Below are positions 12,724 through 24,612 of a stretch of 64,000 nucleotides of DNA, one piece after another (positions within the stretch are counted from its first letter, which is position 1; every line of letters starts with the position of its first letter). Source of the stretch: Plasmodium brasilianum (taxonomy: Eukaryota; Apicomplexa; Aconoidasida; Haemosporida; Plasmodiidae); the NCBI RefSeq assembly GCF_023973825.1, contig NC_090126.1:310001-374000 (forward strand), read 5' to 3'. The translations under genes and the position numbers were made by a program. A model generated the notes under the pieces. That model had not been told where the DNA came from, made no database searches, and was given only the letters and a program-made list of their open reading frames with translations.

Positions 12724-14229
12724 ATGGAAAAAAGGAACGACATTATTCAAGAAAGCAGTGAGAAAAAAACAGCAATTAAAATTGATAATTATAAAATAAA
12801 TAAAAATGGAAAATGCGCAGATATTTTAAAAGATAGAAAAAGTGATAATATACCAAGTAAAGATATTTTAATAGAAGAAAACCTTAAACATTTTGAAATA
12901 AATGAAGAAAAAGAAGATAATTGCGGAGATAATATTCAAAAAAGGGAATGTATAAATATTAGTACTGCATATACCTATAATGAAGTTAGTTCAAATGAAA
13001 ATATAGGTACATATGACGAAAAAAAAGATAATAATTTAAATGAAAATGAAAGAAAAATGAAGAATTTTGAAGGTAGAGAAATGGAAGTGGACCTTTTAAA
13101 TGGAAAGAAAAGTGAAATAGATAAATTAAATCAAAATGAGGTAAACGAAGAGAAGGAAAATGAGGTAAACAAATTGAAGGAGATTGAGATGAACCAAATG
13201 AAGCAAGATGAAATTAATCAAATGAAGCAAGATGAAATGAACCAAATGAAGCAAGATGAGGTAAACCAGATGAAGCAAAACAAAAATGGAACTGAGGATT
13301 TAAACAAAAACGAGAACTTGAAGGACTATTATAAAAATATGCCAACTGTTATAATTGTAATCGGCATGGCAGGTAGTGGAAAAACTACTTATGTTGGATC
13401 GTTGTATAACTATTTAAAAGTAGAAAGAAAAAAAAAAGTGTATACAATGAATTTAGATCCCGCAGTCAAATATGTGCAATACCCAATAAACATAGATATA
13501 AGAGACAGCATAAAATATCATGAAGTGATGAAGGAATATAAACTAGGACCTAATGGTGCTATAATGACATGTTTAAATTTATTTGCTACTAGATTTGACA
13601 AAGTTATTGAAATATTAGAAAAAAGAAAACATAAATTACACTATATAATTGTTGATACACCAGGACAAATCGAAGTATTTAATTGGTCAGCTAGCGGTAA
13701 TATTATTTTAGAAACATTATCAGTTAGTTTCCCGGTTGTTATTAATTATATTATTGATACCGTCAGATGTGAAAGGCCAATTACTTTTATGTCAAACATG
13801 CTTTATGCATGTAGTGTTTTATACAAATCAAGATTACCCTTTTTAGCTTGCTTTAATAAAATTGATATCATCAAACATGATAAATGCATTGAATGGATGA
13901 AAAATTACGATAGTTTTAATGAAGATGTTTTAAATGATGAAAGCTATATGGCTAGCTTTAGTAGATCATGCGCTTTAATGATTAATGAATTTTACGAAGG
14001 AATAAAGACTACAGGTATATCCTCAAAAACAAATGAAGGATTCAATAGTATTTTAAAAAATTTAGAATATCTGAAAGAAGAGTATATTAACGAGTACGTA
14101 TCTTCCATTGAAAAACAAATGAAAAAAGTAAAAAAGAAAAAGGAAAAGAATGTTAAATTGAAAATGGAATCTTTATTATTTGAGAAGCAAAAGGATTTAA
14201 CTGTTTCAAAAAACAAAAGTACATATTAA
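12724..14229 (+). CDS. GPN1: GPN-loop GTPase 1 (XAB1 family)
   Basis: Intronless, 501 residues from ATG 12724. The GTPase core begins after a long extension: P-loop G-M-A-G-S-G-K-T at about 214-221, N-L-D-P-A shortly after, the diagnostic GPN loop G-P-N-G at 275-278, D-T-P-G-Q at 311-315, and N-K-I-D at 378-381. The segments around L-N-L-F-A-T-R-F-D and F-M-S-N-M-L-Y-A-C match the GPN1/XAB1 branch rather than GPN2 or GPN3. GPN1 works with GPN3 in cytoplasmic assembly and nuclear import of RNA polymerase II. The first 205 residues are Asn/Lys/Glu-rich and include four near-perfect 8-residue repeats of the type N-Q-M-K-Q-D-E-x (about residues 158-189); family members usually have only about 20-30 residues there. 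The C-terminus is a Lys-rich, probably helical tail. Confidence 0.93.
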   Translation: MEKRNDIIQESSEKKTAIKIDNYKINKNGKCADILKDRKSDNIPSKDILIEENLKHFEINEEKEDNCGDNIQKRECINISTAYTYNEVSSNENIGTYDEKKDNNLNENERKMKNFEGREMEVDLLNGKKSEIDKLNQNEVNEEKENEVNKLKEIEMNQMKQDEINQMKQDEMNQMKQDEVNQMKQNKNGTEDLNKNENLKDYYKNMPTVIIVIGMAGSGKTTYVGSLYNYLKVERKKKVYTMNLDPAVKYVQYPINIDIRDSIKYHEVMKEYKLGPNGAIMTCLNLFATRFDKVIEILEKRKHKLHYIIVDTPGQIEVFNWSASGNIILETLSVSFPVVINYIIDTVRCERPITFMSNMLYACSVLYKSRLPFLACFNKIDIIKHDKCIEWMKNYDSFNEDVLNDESYMASFSRSCALMINEFYEGIKTTGISSKTNEGFNSILKNLEYLKEEYINEYVSSIEKQMKKVKKKKEKNVKLKMESLLFEKQKDLTVSKNKSTY

Positions 14230-16233
14230 AAAAAAAAAAAAAAAGAGACATGTGTTTTATTGTAGTCATGTATCCTTTTTCCTCGCTGAAGATATTCATC
14301 TTCCATTACAGAAAAATTTCGTTAAAAAGGAATTACAATTTTTGCGCAAAACTCCTTTTTATATGTCAAACAATGGTAATAAAGGAAGTAGAAGTATAGG
14401 GGGTATATATATACATATATATTTTTTTGTAATAGTAGTAATACTTTTTTTTTTTTTTTTTATTTCAATAAGACACAGTTTGACAGGAAATTTTTAAACT
14501 GGTAAAATGTAACCTGCGTAATTCATTAATAAAATTAAAAAAGTAATTTATTTGTTTAATTATATTATTCTGTATATCTATCAGAAGAAAAAACATAATT
14601 TGTATCTTAATAATTTTTTATATAGCATATGTTATTATTAATTTTGAATTCACATTAATACCCTTTTTATTTCACACATGCGTATGTATTAATTTAGTGT
14701 AACTCTCAAAACTTTTTCGTATACGCTTTAAATTTTTTAATAAAAAATATGTAATAATATACCTTTTTAAATTATTTCTGCAAATCTAGTAATACTAATG
14801 AAATGCATTTTTTTTTACTCGTTATCATAACATAAAATGATATTTTTGTCCTTTTAAAAAATTAATAAATACATTAATTTATTCTTTACAAATTTATATT
14901 CAAATTAAATATCGAAAACGATTATTATTTAACTTTTTCTTTCTTTTTTTTGTTGAATTGTAATTGGAAAAACTTTTTTTTTAAACTTTTCGAGTAATTC
15001 CTCGGTTGTGAATGTGGTGAAAAAAAAAAAAAAAAAAAAATTGAAAAAAAATAAAAAAACTAAAAGAAAAAATCACAAAAACAGTTATGCATACTTATAG
15101 TAAATTTGAATGTGCATTCATCACATTATTATTATAAATATAAATCTTGAAAAAGGGGGAATAATATTCACATTTGTGAATGTTTACTATAGCAGAAGGA
15201 ACATTTACTTCATTTAATAAACGTTAACTAGAACTATTAATTAGAAGAATAGATTAGGCATGCGCTATTCTATGTTCTGTTTGTTTCCTTTGTTTTTTAT
15301 GTTTTATTTTTTTTATTTTGTTTTTTTTATTTTGTTCTTTCTATTTTGTATTTTCTAGTTTGTTTTTCTTATTTTATTTTGTTTGTTTTATTTTATTTTT
15401 TTTTTTCCTATTTAGTTCTCTCCTCTTTTATTTCTTTATTTTCCTCTTTTATGCTTTTCATTTTTTCTGATATTTTTAGTTCTATTCTGTTACAGCCATT
15501 TTCAATCTAAATAATAAATGAGTTTTTTTTTGTTTCACATACTTCATTCATAAATATATTTATTCTTTTTTTATCATTTTATTGTAGTCATATCTTTACG
15601 CATTTTGTTTTTTCATCTTATTCTTACTTTAACCTAATTAATTGTGATATTAATCTCTTTCAATTTCTGCATTTTCTTAAATCGTTAATTTAGGTATTAT
15701 TAGTTCTAAATTCTTTGAATGCTACTACTATTACTTTATCTCATCCTATTTGTTCAATAATATCAGTTTCATTCAGTTTTACTACACCTTTAATTTTTAC
15801 TTCTTTTTTTTTTTATTTTTCCCATTTATCACCATTCTAATTATGTAAGATGGACGAATTAGAATTAAAGAATATCCTAAGTTATAAGAGTATATTTTAC
15901 CTGTGTTTAATAAATTTACTCCTTTTTATTTTTATAAAATTAAACTACATATTTATCTTTTTAGACAGAAATTAATTCAAATTAAAGTGATAATTTTAAA
16001 AACCCTTCTTCCCTTTATGTGCCTATAAAAAATTTGTGCAGATATGTAACAAATTTATATGTCCACCTTGAAGCCAAAATTATAAACATTGCTGTATGTT
16101 TTAAAGTATTTTATAGTCTCTCCTTTATGTAAAAATTGGTTTTCAACAAATAACTTTAAATCCATATCAATAATTCTTCAAACGTAGTCATAGTCGTTTG
16201 TAATAATATACCAATGTACAAAGATATATATAT

Positions 16234-16279
<46 letters not shown>

Positions 16280-16462
16280 TATATATATATATATGTATAT
16301 ATTTATATATATATATATATATGTATATATGCATGTGTATACATTTTTATGTGTCAAAGTTTCCTAGAAAGTTAGTGTTTCTCTAATATCATTATGCTAC
16401 AATGTTATACGATTATAATGTTTGCTCCTTTATTGATATTTATTCCTTTTCACGGATTTTAA
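14230..16462. other. Intergenic between convergent genes
   Basis: 2.2 kb between the 3' ends of GPN1 (plus) and the Nek-like kinase (minus), unusually long for a convergent spacer. It holds A and T runs, a T-rich patch at 15295-15425 and a long TA microsatellite at 16219-16322. A plus-strand ATG frame of about 40 codons at 15851-15973 has a hydrophobic middle but no further support. Confidence 0.5.
16219..16322. repeat. (TA)n microsatellite
   Basis: About 100 nt of almost pure alternating TA, interrupted by a few TAA and TGTA steps, 140 bp downstream of the kinase stop codon. Confidence 0.85.
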
Positions 16463-17353
16463 TTATACGGTAATACATGGCATCATATTTGAAAATTCCA
16501 AATTTGTATTTTCTCTTCTGCTTATATTATATCTAGTAATAACTTCCAGCCGTTCTAAAGTGTTTAACGATAATAAATTAGAAATTATATTAACTAACTT
16601 CGCGGAGTAAACTGATGAAATATTGTTGGTAATATAATTTTTATAATTCTTATCTTCAAAAAGTAAAATCATATCATTCATATTATTAGCAGCAAAGGGA
16701 GAAGACAATGTAGCTAATTCATATAATATACAACCAACTTGAAATAAATCACTTAATTTATTAGTTTTTTTTAATTTTATAGATTCATAACTTAAAAAAT
16801 TTAATGTTCCCAAGTTATTATTTGATCCTTTTTGTGATATACCAAAATCTCCTATCTTAATTTCATTATCTTTGATAAATATATTAGTACTCTTTAAATC
16901 ACCGTGTATTATTCCATTTTTATGAATTGAACTTAACCCATTTAAAATTTGATTGAAAATATTAAATATTTCCCTTTCTGTGTATATTTCATTGTTCATT
17001 TTCCTTCTTAAAATATCTGAATGTAAATCACCTTGGCTACAAAATTCGATTATGAAAGATAAAGAATCGTTTTCTTTAATAAAATCGATAATCTTAACAA
17101 CATTTTCACAATTTTCCAATTTCTTCATTATATATAGCTCATTCATATATTTCTTTAAATCATTTTCACTTATTCCATATATGTCATAAACCTTTGAAAT
17201 AAATGATTCTCCTGTATCCTGTGATTTTATTAAATGTATTTCACTATTTGATGTCAAGATATCTAAAACTGTCTCGAATTTGTATCCATAATTCATATAT
17301 ACTTTGTGTTTCTCATCTGTGCTACTAATGGATGGCAATAACAAAGGTAGCAT
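16463..17353 (-). CDS. NEK3: Atypical NIMA-related protein kinase
   Basis: Read as one exon from ATG 17353 to the stop at 16463, 296 residues, essentially only a kinase domain. Visible kinase features are the beta-3 lysine K54 (F-I-S-K), an alpha-C glutamate near E72, catalytic loop H-G-D-L-K-S-T-N at 150-157, D-F-G at 169-171 and the subdomain IX Asp at about 202. The glycine-rich loop is missing (about 34-43 reads T-S-N-S-E-I-H-L-I-K), HRD is HGD, and the usual S/A-P-E after the activation segment reads S-Y-E-S. Nek identity comes from overall look plus neighbourhood: from memory, P. falciparum Nek3 lies beside the XAB1 gene at the left end of chromosome 12. A longer frame runs upstream through a poly(dT) region as polyphenylalanine; I treat that as 5' UTR, although an AG just before the ATG leaves a spliced start possible. 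Confidence 0.72.
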   Translation of the reverse strand: MLPLLLPSISSTDEKHKVYMNYGYKFETVLDILTSNSEIHLIKSQDTGESFISKVYDIYGISENDLKKYMNELYIMKKLENCENVVKIIDFIKENDSLSFIIEFCSQGDLHSDILRRKMNNEIYTEREIFNIFNQILNGLSSIHKNGIIHGDLKSTNIFIKDNEIKIGDFGISQKGSNNNLGTLNFLSYESIKLKKTNKLSDLFQVGCILYELATLSSPFAANNMNDMILLFEDKNYKNYITNNISSVYSAKLVNIISNLLSLNTLERLEVITRYNISRRENTNLEFSNMMPCITV

Positions 17354-19179
<1,826 letters not shown>

Positions 19180-19752
19180 TTAATGGTTCCTTTCCTTCGC
19201 ACTTTCCATTTTTATAAGTTTCAGACTATTTTGTTCACTAAAAGAATATGCCATTTTATTCATATTAAATGAATGTTTTTCATTTTCCTTCTCCTTTGGA
19301 AGAGATTTCATTAAATTGGTAAACCTTTGAGCATGATATATGGCAAAAATGTTAAACAATGTTGAAAGAATGCAAAAAGAAATAATTAAAAAAGAAAGGG
19401 AATAAAAAAAATCACTATTAGGTATATATTTTTCCCAATATTCCATGTTCCACGTTGATATTCTAAATATATTGTAAAAATTAGAAAAAGTAATCAAAAA
19501 ATTTAACATTATATCAATGTAAACTGTTCCTATATATATTTGAGCATGAACGACGGACGGCTTATTTGAGACTATTCCAAAATATCCAAAAAACATAAAG
19601 AGTAAAGACAGTAAGGTAAAGCAGCTAAATGCTAATATATCAAGTACTATTAATACTATTTTTATAAAATTACAAAATAAAGATATCATGTAATACAGTA
19701 CAGCTCTTTTTCTAGTATCACTATACATAGCTCCATTCTGAATAGAATGCAT
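19180..19752 (-). CDS. Conserved-looking four-TM membrane protein
   Basis: Single exon, 190 residues, ATG at 19752 with an in-frame stop (TAG) four codons upstream. Four hydrophobic segments are visible at about residues 18-38, 41-60, 72-92 and 115-140, with a Trp-containing loop (S-T-W-N-M-E-Y-W-E-K) between the third and fourth. A hydrophilic, Lys/Glu-rich cytosol-like tail of about 45 residues follows. Base composition inside the frame is clearly less AT-extreme than its flanks, supporting a real gene. I do not recognise a family; the tetraspan layout alone does not identify one. It lies in the same orientation as the kinase and COX19. Confidence 0.65.
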   Translation of the reverse strand: MHSIQNGAMYSDTRKRAVLYYMISLFCNFIKIVLIVLDILAFSCFTLLSLLFMFFGYFGIVSNKPSVVHAQIYIGTVYIDIMLNFLITFSNFYNIFRISTWNMEYWEKYIPNSDFFYSLSFLIISFCILSTLFNIFAIYHAQRFTNLMKSLPKEKENEKHSFNMNKMAYSFSEQNSLKLIKMESAKERNH

Positions 19753-19864
19753 TCTTCCTTTCTATATATGTAAAAACAAAAAAATAAAAAAATTAGAGTT
19801 AAAAACAATAATAAATAAAGAAATAAGAAAATTATTTATTATTATTAAAATTCATATAGCATTA

Positions 19865-19895
<31 letters not shown>

Positions 19896-21001
19896 TTTGT
19901 GTAACTACTACTGTTAGAAACGCTCAAAGGATTGTATTTCATTTAAAAAGATACAAAAAAAAAAATTAAATAGAATAAAATACAAATAAACATATGAAAA
20001 AATAAAAATGGAAAAATATAACTCATCTATGGATTAATAATAGGAATAAAAGTAATAGGTAAAAATTTAATAAAAATTAATTATACAAATGCCCATATGT
20101 AAAAATTTGTTTCTCAGTGCAACGTTCTCTATGGTTCATATTATAAAACAGAATAAAACCATGAAGTTATATAATATTCCTACAAAAATATGTTACTACT
20201 TGTGATTTCTTAACATTACATATTACTTAACCCGGATTATAAATTTTTTTTCATAATAAAATCATTAAAATGTTCATGTAATTAGTACAATTAACTTAAT
20301 CCATTAGTATTTTCACACATTATATACATATTGCTCTTCTTAAAAACTTTTACAAAACAATAATTGTATATTTTCGAATACTTTTTAATACGTGTTTTTC
20401 AAGATATTTTCATTAAACAACGGCTATTTCGTAATATCGTCATAGATATATGTCGGTTAAAAAACAAAAAAACAGAAAAAAAAATTTACATACAAGAAGA
20501 AAATGAAAAACATTCTTAAACGTTATACTTTCATAAAGGCTGATTTTTTTTTATGATTAAAAGGGCTATTTAATAGCTTGTAGTAAAATATTTTTTTTTT
20601 TTTTTTTTTTTTTTAACTAGCCACAAACTATATCTTGTCTGCACATTTTTCATAACCCCATAAATAAGCTATCTCTTAATTTTTGCTCATCTCATTTTAA
20701 AATTTTAAATAATCCTACTTCTTTATTTTAAAAGGAGAAAACGAAAAATAAAGAATTTGTATTCCTACAATATGTTATTTAATTTTTTGAAAAAAGAAGT
20801 TTTCCCCTTATATCAAATATATAATAATTATTAAATGGAAAAATATAAAAGAATATATATTTTTTCTTGTTTTCACTCTTTGTATACTTCAATATATCAA
20901 ATTTGATAAAAACCATTTTATATATGTTTAATAATGCATTTCTGCGTATTGCAATAACTTTACAATTACTTCTTCTTTAATATTTCTGAATCCCAAGAAC
21001 A
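19753..21001. other. Intergenic, no gene seen
   Basis: About 1.25 kb of AT-rich DNA with a TA tract at 19870-19896 and a T run at 20590-20613. No open frame with coding character. Confidence 0.55.
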
Positions 21002-21455
21002 CTATAATTGCGCATCATAGTTTGCAATTTCTGCTAACATAGAAAAGAAAGGTGACAAAAAAATATCTTTAGACCCCTCAGATAGGTACGTTCCAGCAAC
21101 ATAATACCCATTTATATATATATATTATATATATATATAATATATATATAATATATAATATATATATATATGTGTGGGTGCCTATTTATTCAAATAAAAA
21201 CTCCGTTATTGTTCAACTTTTGTGCTGTGACTTATGCAATGCCCCCCTTTTACCCAATACATAAAAACAAAACTCACAACGCCTATAAATAGCATTACAT
21301 ACATTTCCTAAATTCTCTAATATAAATAAATTATTTCTGTTGAATGGTATTCCTCGAAACATATTTTTTATATTTTTTAAAAAACCTGTAATAAAAAACC
21401 TTTTTATATCAATATAAAAAGAATGAACACTCCAAACTATGCATCGGTGTCTCAT
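21002..21455 (-). CDS. Small unrecognised protein, probably two exons
   Basis: ATG at 21455 opens an 80-codon frame to 21213 whose composition (many Arg, Cys, Gly) is far from the AT-driven background. A GTATGT donor follows the codons for L-E-N-L-G-N. Downstream, 21109-21002 on the same strand carries a coding-looking segment (G-Y-Y-V-A-G-T-Y-L-S-E-G-S-K-D ... A-N-Y-D-A-Q-L, stop at 21002) just below a (TA)n tract that holds stops. Joining GTATGT to the AG after L-S-E is phase-consistent and gives about 75 residues; a second option (GTAAAA donor, later AG) also keeps frame. The N-terminus is basic and hydrophobic, compatible with mitochondrial targeting. I do not recognise the protein, and the splice site is uncertain. 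Confidence 0.42.
21111..21172. repeat. (TA)n tract
   Basis: About 60 nt of TA/TAA alternation on the intron side of the last coding segment of the small minus-strand gene. Its in-frame TAA is what prevents simple read-through between the two coding segments. Confidence 0.8.
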
Positions 21456-21589
21456 TTATTATACTATAAATATCTTATTTTATATATAATATATATATAT
21501 ATAATTTTTTTTTTTTTTTTTTTTCTATGACACCAATTCTCATTAATTTTAACAAAACTTTTTATAAATATTACTCTTTTAAATAAATT

Positions 21590-22207
21590 TTATTTTCGAA
21601 AAAGAAGATCTTTTTTTTTTTTTTTATCTAATAAGACTTTTATGTACTCCTTTCCAGCTAAATAACCAATTTCTTCCTTTCGCTTTATTGCTATTTTTTT
21701 TTCCTCATTTCTTTCACTCACTTCTGAATTTAAATTTTCTTCAGATATATTTTTATTAATGCTATCTAAAAGCAAAAATTCCACTTCATTCGTTTCCTTT
21801 ACATCTTCCTCCTTTCTATTATTGTTTTGTTTAAAAATTCCCGTTATATATGTTTCATTTTTATTTATATTATTCTCATTACTCAATTTTTCCTTTGATA
21901 AATTTTCCGTTTTTTCATTGTACGTATTATAACTGTATACATCCTTAAAATATTTTAATCTACTTTCATGATTTATTTCATTTTCAGAAAAACCTAAATC
22001 ATTCAAACTCTGCTTTTCAAGTAAATTTCTGTCCATTCTACATATAAAATATTCTTTAGAATATTCTCTACAACTTATATGGTCATTATTATGTTCTTTT
22101 AAGCATTTTAAGTAATTATTTTTTATTGATGTGCATTCACTATTATGATCTAAGAGAAAACTCCCCCTTTCTGGCTTCTTAACAATAATTCTTTTTTTGT
22201 CCATCAT
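21590..22207 (-). CDS. COX19: COX19-like twin CX9C copper/assembly factor
   Basis: Single exon, 205 residues, ATG-ATG start at 22207. Residues 11-75 match COX19: a G-S-F-x-L-D-H lead, then CX9C pair one (C25, C35), CX9C pair two (C46, C56), then R-M-D-R-N-L-L and a D-L-G-F motif. COX19 is a small soluble protein of the mitochondrial intermembrane space, imported by the Mia40-type disulfide relay where present, and needed for cytochrome c oxidase assembly. Typical members are about 90-100 residues; here about 125 extra residues of Asn/Glu/Lys-rich sequence follow, ending in a basic helix-like stretch. The extension looks like the usual Plasmodium low-complexity addition, but the final 35 residues look more ordered. 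Confidence 0.92.
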   Translation of the reverse strand: MMDKKRIIVKKPERGSFLLDHNSECTSIKNNYLKCLKEHNNDHISCREYSKEYFICRMDRNLLEKQSLNDLGFSENEINHESRLKYFKDVYSYNTYNEKTENLSKEKLSNENNINKNETYITGIFKQNNNRKEEDVKETNEVEFLLLDSINKNISEENLNSEVSERNEEKKIAIKRKEEIGYLAGKEYIKVLLDKKKKKDLLFRK

Positions 22208-23486
22208 ATTATATTTTTAGAAAATTCATATCATTTTTCGTACTTTATAAGGAACATTTAAGATTTCCCATTATCCTTAGAATATTCTATCCACTTAAAA
22301 AATATTATATCTACACTATTTCATTTAACCTTTTTCGATAAAAATACTCGCATACGTAAATGTATATAAATATACACATATAACCAACTAATAAATAGAT
22401 CCAATTAACTTCTTTAGCAAGCCAACAGTGTTATGTATAATATAAAAAAAAAACATTTCAGCATCATTTGATATATTAAATGCATACTATTTTCTTAAAA
22501 GCCTTTTCTTTTCTATAAAATAAATACTAATATGTAATAATAATAATAAAATGCTTAAAAAAAAATTTCACATAATATCTTTATTACGTTAAGTTTTACT
22601 GTGAAATTATTTTTTTTATTTTTTATATCTCCACAGAGCAGAAAAATTAAATTGCTTAAAATTGTTTACTATAAACAAAAAAAATAATATAACGAAATAA
22701 AGGAATAACCAAAAGAAATCGAAAAATAAAAAAGTAATGAAATTTTTTTTCTTAAATATACATATAAAAAAAAACAAATTTTCGTAACTTTTTTGGTAAA
22801 TTTTCATGTTAATAAATTTATAGTAGGGGATCCTCAAAACTCTTAAAGACTTGTATATATTGTATATTTGTATGTATACAAGTATTATGCAATTAAATAT
22901 GGATCTACCTATGTGTGCATATATATGTATACGTTACACTAAATAAAAGTCCTTTTTTATATTTTCATAAAAATATTTTCAAAAATAAGAATCTTTATAA
23001 ATGCTTATAAATGTGTATATATATTTATCCATATAGTACTTTTAAAAATATGTATTAGAATTATATAAAATAAGAATGGATTACTTGGGAAAAAATAGAT
23101 GCAAAAATATATATTTGCGAAGCCATAAATAAGAAATATTTCAGAAGCAATTATACAACAGAATTAAAAAAAAAAAATCTTCAAATAAATGGAAATAAAT
23201 TATAAATCTTTTTCTACAAAAATAAACAAAATAACAATATATTGTTCAAATAGGATGAAAAAAAAATTTCCTAAAAATTTTGATATATTATTTGCCTTTT
23301 ATTTCGTTCCTTTCTTTTAAAGTGCCGTAAATTTTTAATTTCTTGGTGAAAATATTTGTATAAAATTATTACGTTATATATAAGAAAAATAAAAATCTGA
23401 GAAGGAGAAGTTAGAATTGTTCATCTTCTACATTTTTTTAAAAATATGCACAAATTGGGACTTTTTTTTTTTTTTTTCTTTGATAT
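22208..23486. other. Intergenic, no gene seen
   Basis: About 1.3 kb between the COX19 start and the stop of the next minus-strand gene. The minus-strand frame at 22616-22837 is Phe/Ile/Lys-only and not convincing. It probably holds the COX19 promoter and the 3' UTR of its neighbour. Confidence 0.5.
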
Positions 23487-24450
23487 TTATTTAGATAGAA
23501 CCTCTTTTTTTAATAAATCTTTATTATAATATTTTTCAGATTTACATGATTCTTCTAATAATTTTACAAATCTATAGCTTAGACCTCCAAAATTATTTTT
23601 GAATGCATTGTTTTTTTTAAGTACGCAGTACTTATATAATGCTTCATGATGTTTGGTCCCACTAAGAACACCATGCTCTATACAATATTTAATTGCAATA
23701 ATTGAATTTGGGTTTTCTTCAAGTAAACTTTCGTAGAAAGCCCTTGTACCATCGCCATTTGGTGGGGTAATAATTTTTTGCCCTTCTTTAAAATATTTTC
23801 TTGCATCATCGGTATCTTTATCTCTGTCCTCATCTTCATCTTCTTCCACTTCTTCCTCATAGTCTTCGTCCATCTCCTCTTCAAATGATTCTCTTGCGAA
23901 ATCATTACTTGCACTATTACGTATCTTAATTTGTTTTTTTATCTTACGTTTTTCACCCCTAACTATACTATTTTGTTTTGTTAATTTACCAGTCTTAGAT
24001 TTACTATTACAACGCTCTTTTTTTTCACATTTCTTTAGATTAATATTTTCTTTATTTTTACTTATCTTTTTTAAGCATTCATCTTTTTTCTACAAAAAAA
24101 AAAAAAAAAAGGAATAAATAAAAAGTGAAACAAAATGGTTCATTTCGTAGATGAACATGTCTTCAAATAGTTTATATACACGAACATGGTTGTTGAAAAG
24201 ATGTATTATACTATTGTTGTCTAATAAATAATTGTATTCAAACGTAAGTATGTTTTAAAAGAGATATTAATTATTTTATCATAAAAATTTTACAATTACA
24301 AGAATTGCAGCTATTTTTTACATTGATCGCTTGTACACTATTAGAACATTCATGCACATATATCTAGTTAAAATGAAAGTTATGGGTAAATATATATATA
24401 TATATATATATCATACGTAAATATACAAAAATTACACTTACATATGTACG

Positions 24451-24488
<38 letters not shown>

Positions 24489-24612
24489 GAAATAAATACA
24501 TATAACACTTAAGGCTAATACAAGCAGGTGGGAAAATGAAGCATTTTTTTAGTTTTTTTCATGTTATAATTACCTCGTGGGACGAACTGGACGAAGGAAG
24601 CACATTTTTCAT
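23487..24612 (-). CDS. Conserved-looking 213-aa acidic protein, two exons
   Basis: Exon 1 is 24612-24574 (M-K-N-V-L-P then a Ser run and H-E), with donor GTAATT. Exon 2 runs from 24089 (acceptor TTTTGTAG) to the stop at 23487. The junction is phase 0 and total length 213 residues. The N-terminal half is Lys-rich and then strongly acidic (runs of Glu/Asp at about residues 85-105). The last 100 residues have an ordered look: A-R-K-Y-F-K-E-G-Q-K-I-I, then P-P-N-G-D-G-T-R-A-F-Y-E-S-L-L-E-E-N-P-N-S, then helical sequence with I-E-H-G. This C-terminal block reads like a conserved eukaryotic domain, but I cannot name it with confidence. A basic/acidic lead would suit a nuclear or nucleolar protein, which is inference. 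Confidence 0.75.
24390..24484. repeat. (TA)n microsatellites
   Basis: Two TA runs, about 24390-24411 and 24457-24484, inside the single intron (24090-24573) of the acidic-protein gene. Confidence 0.8.
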
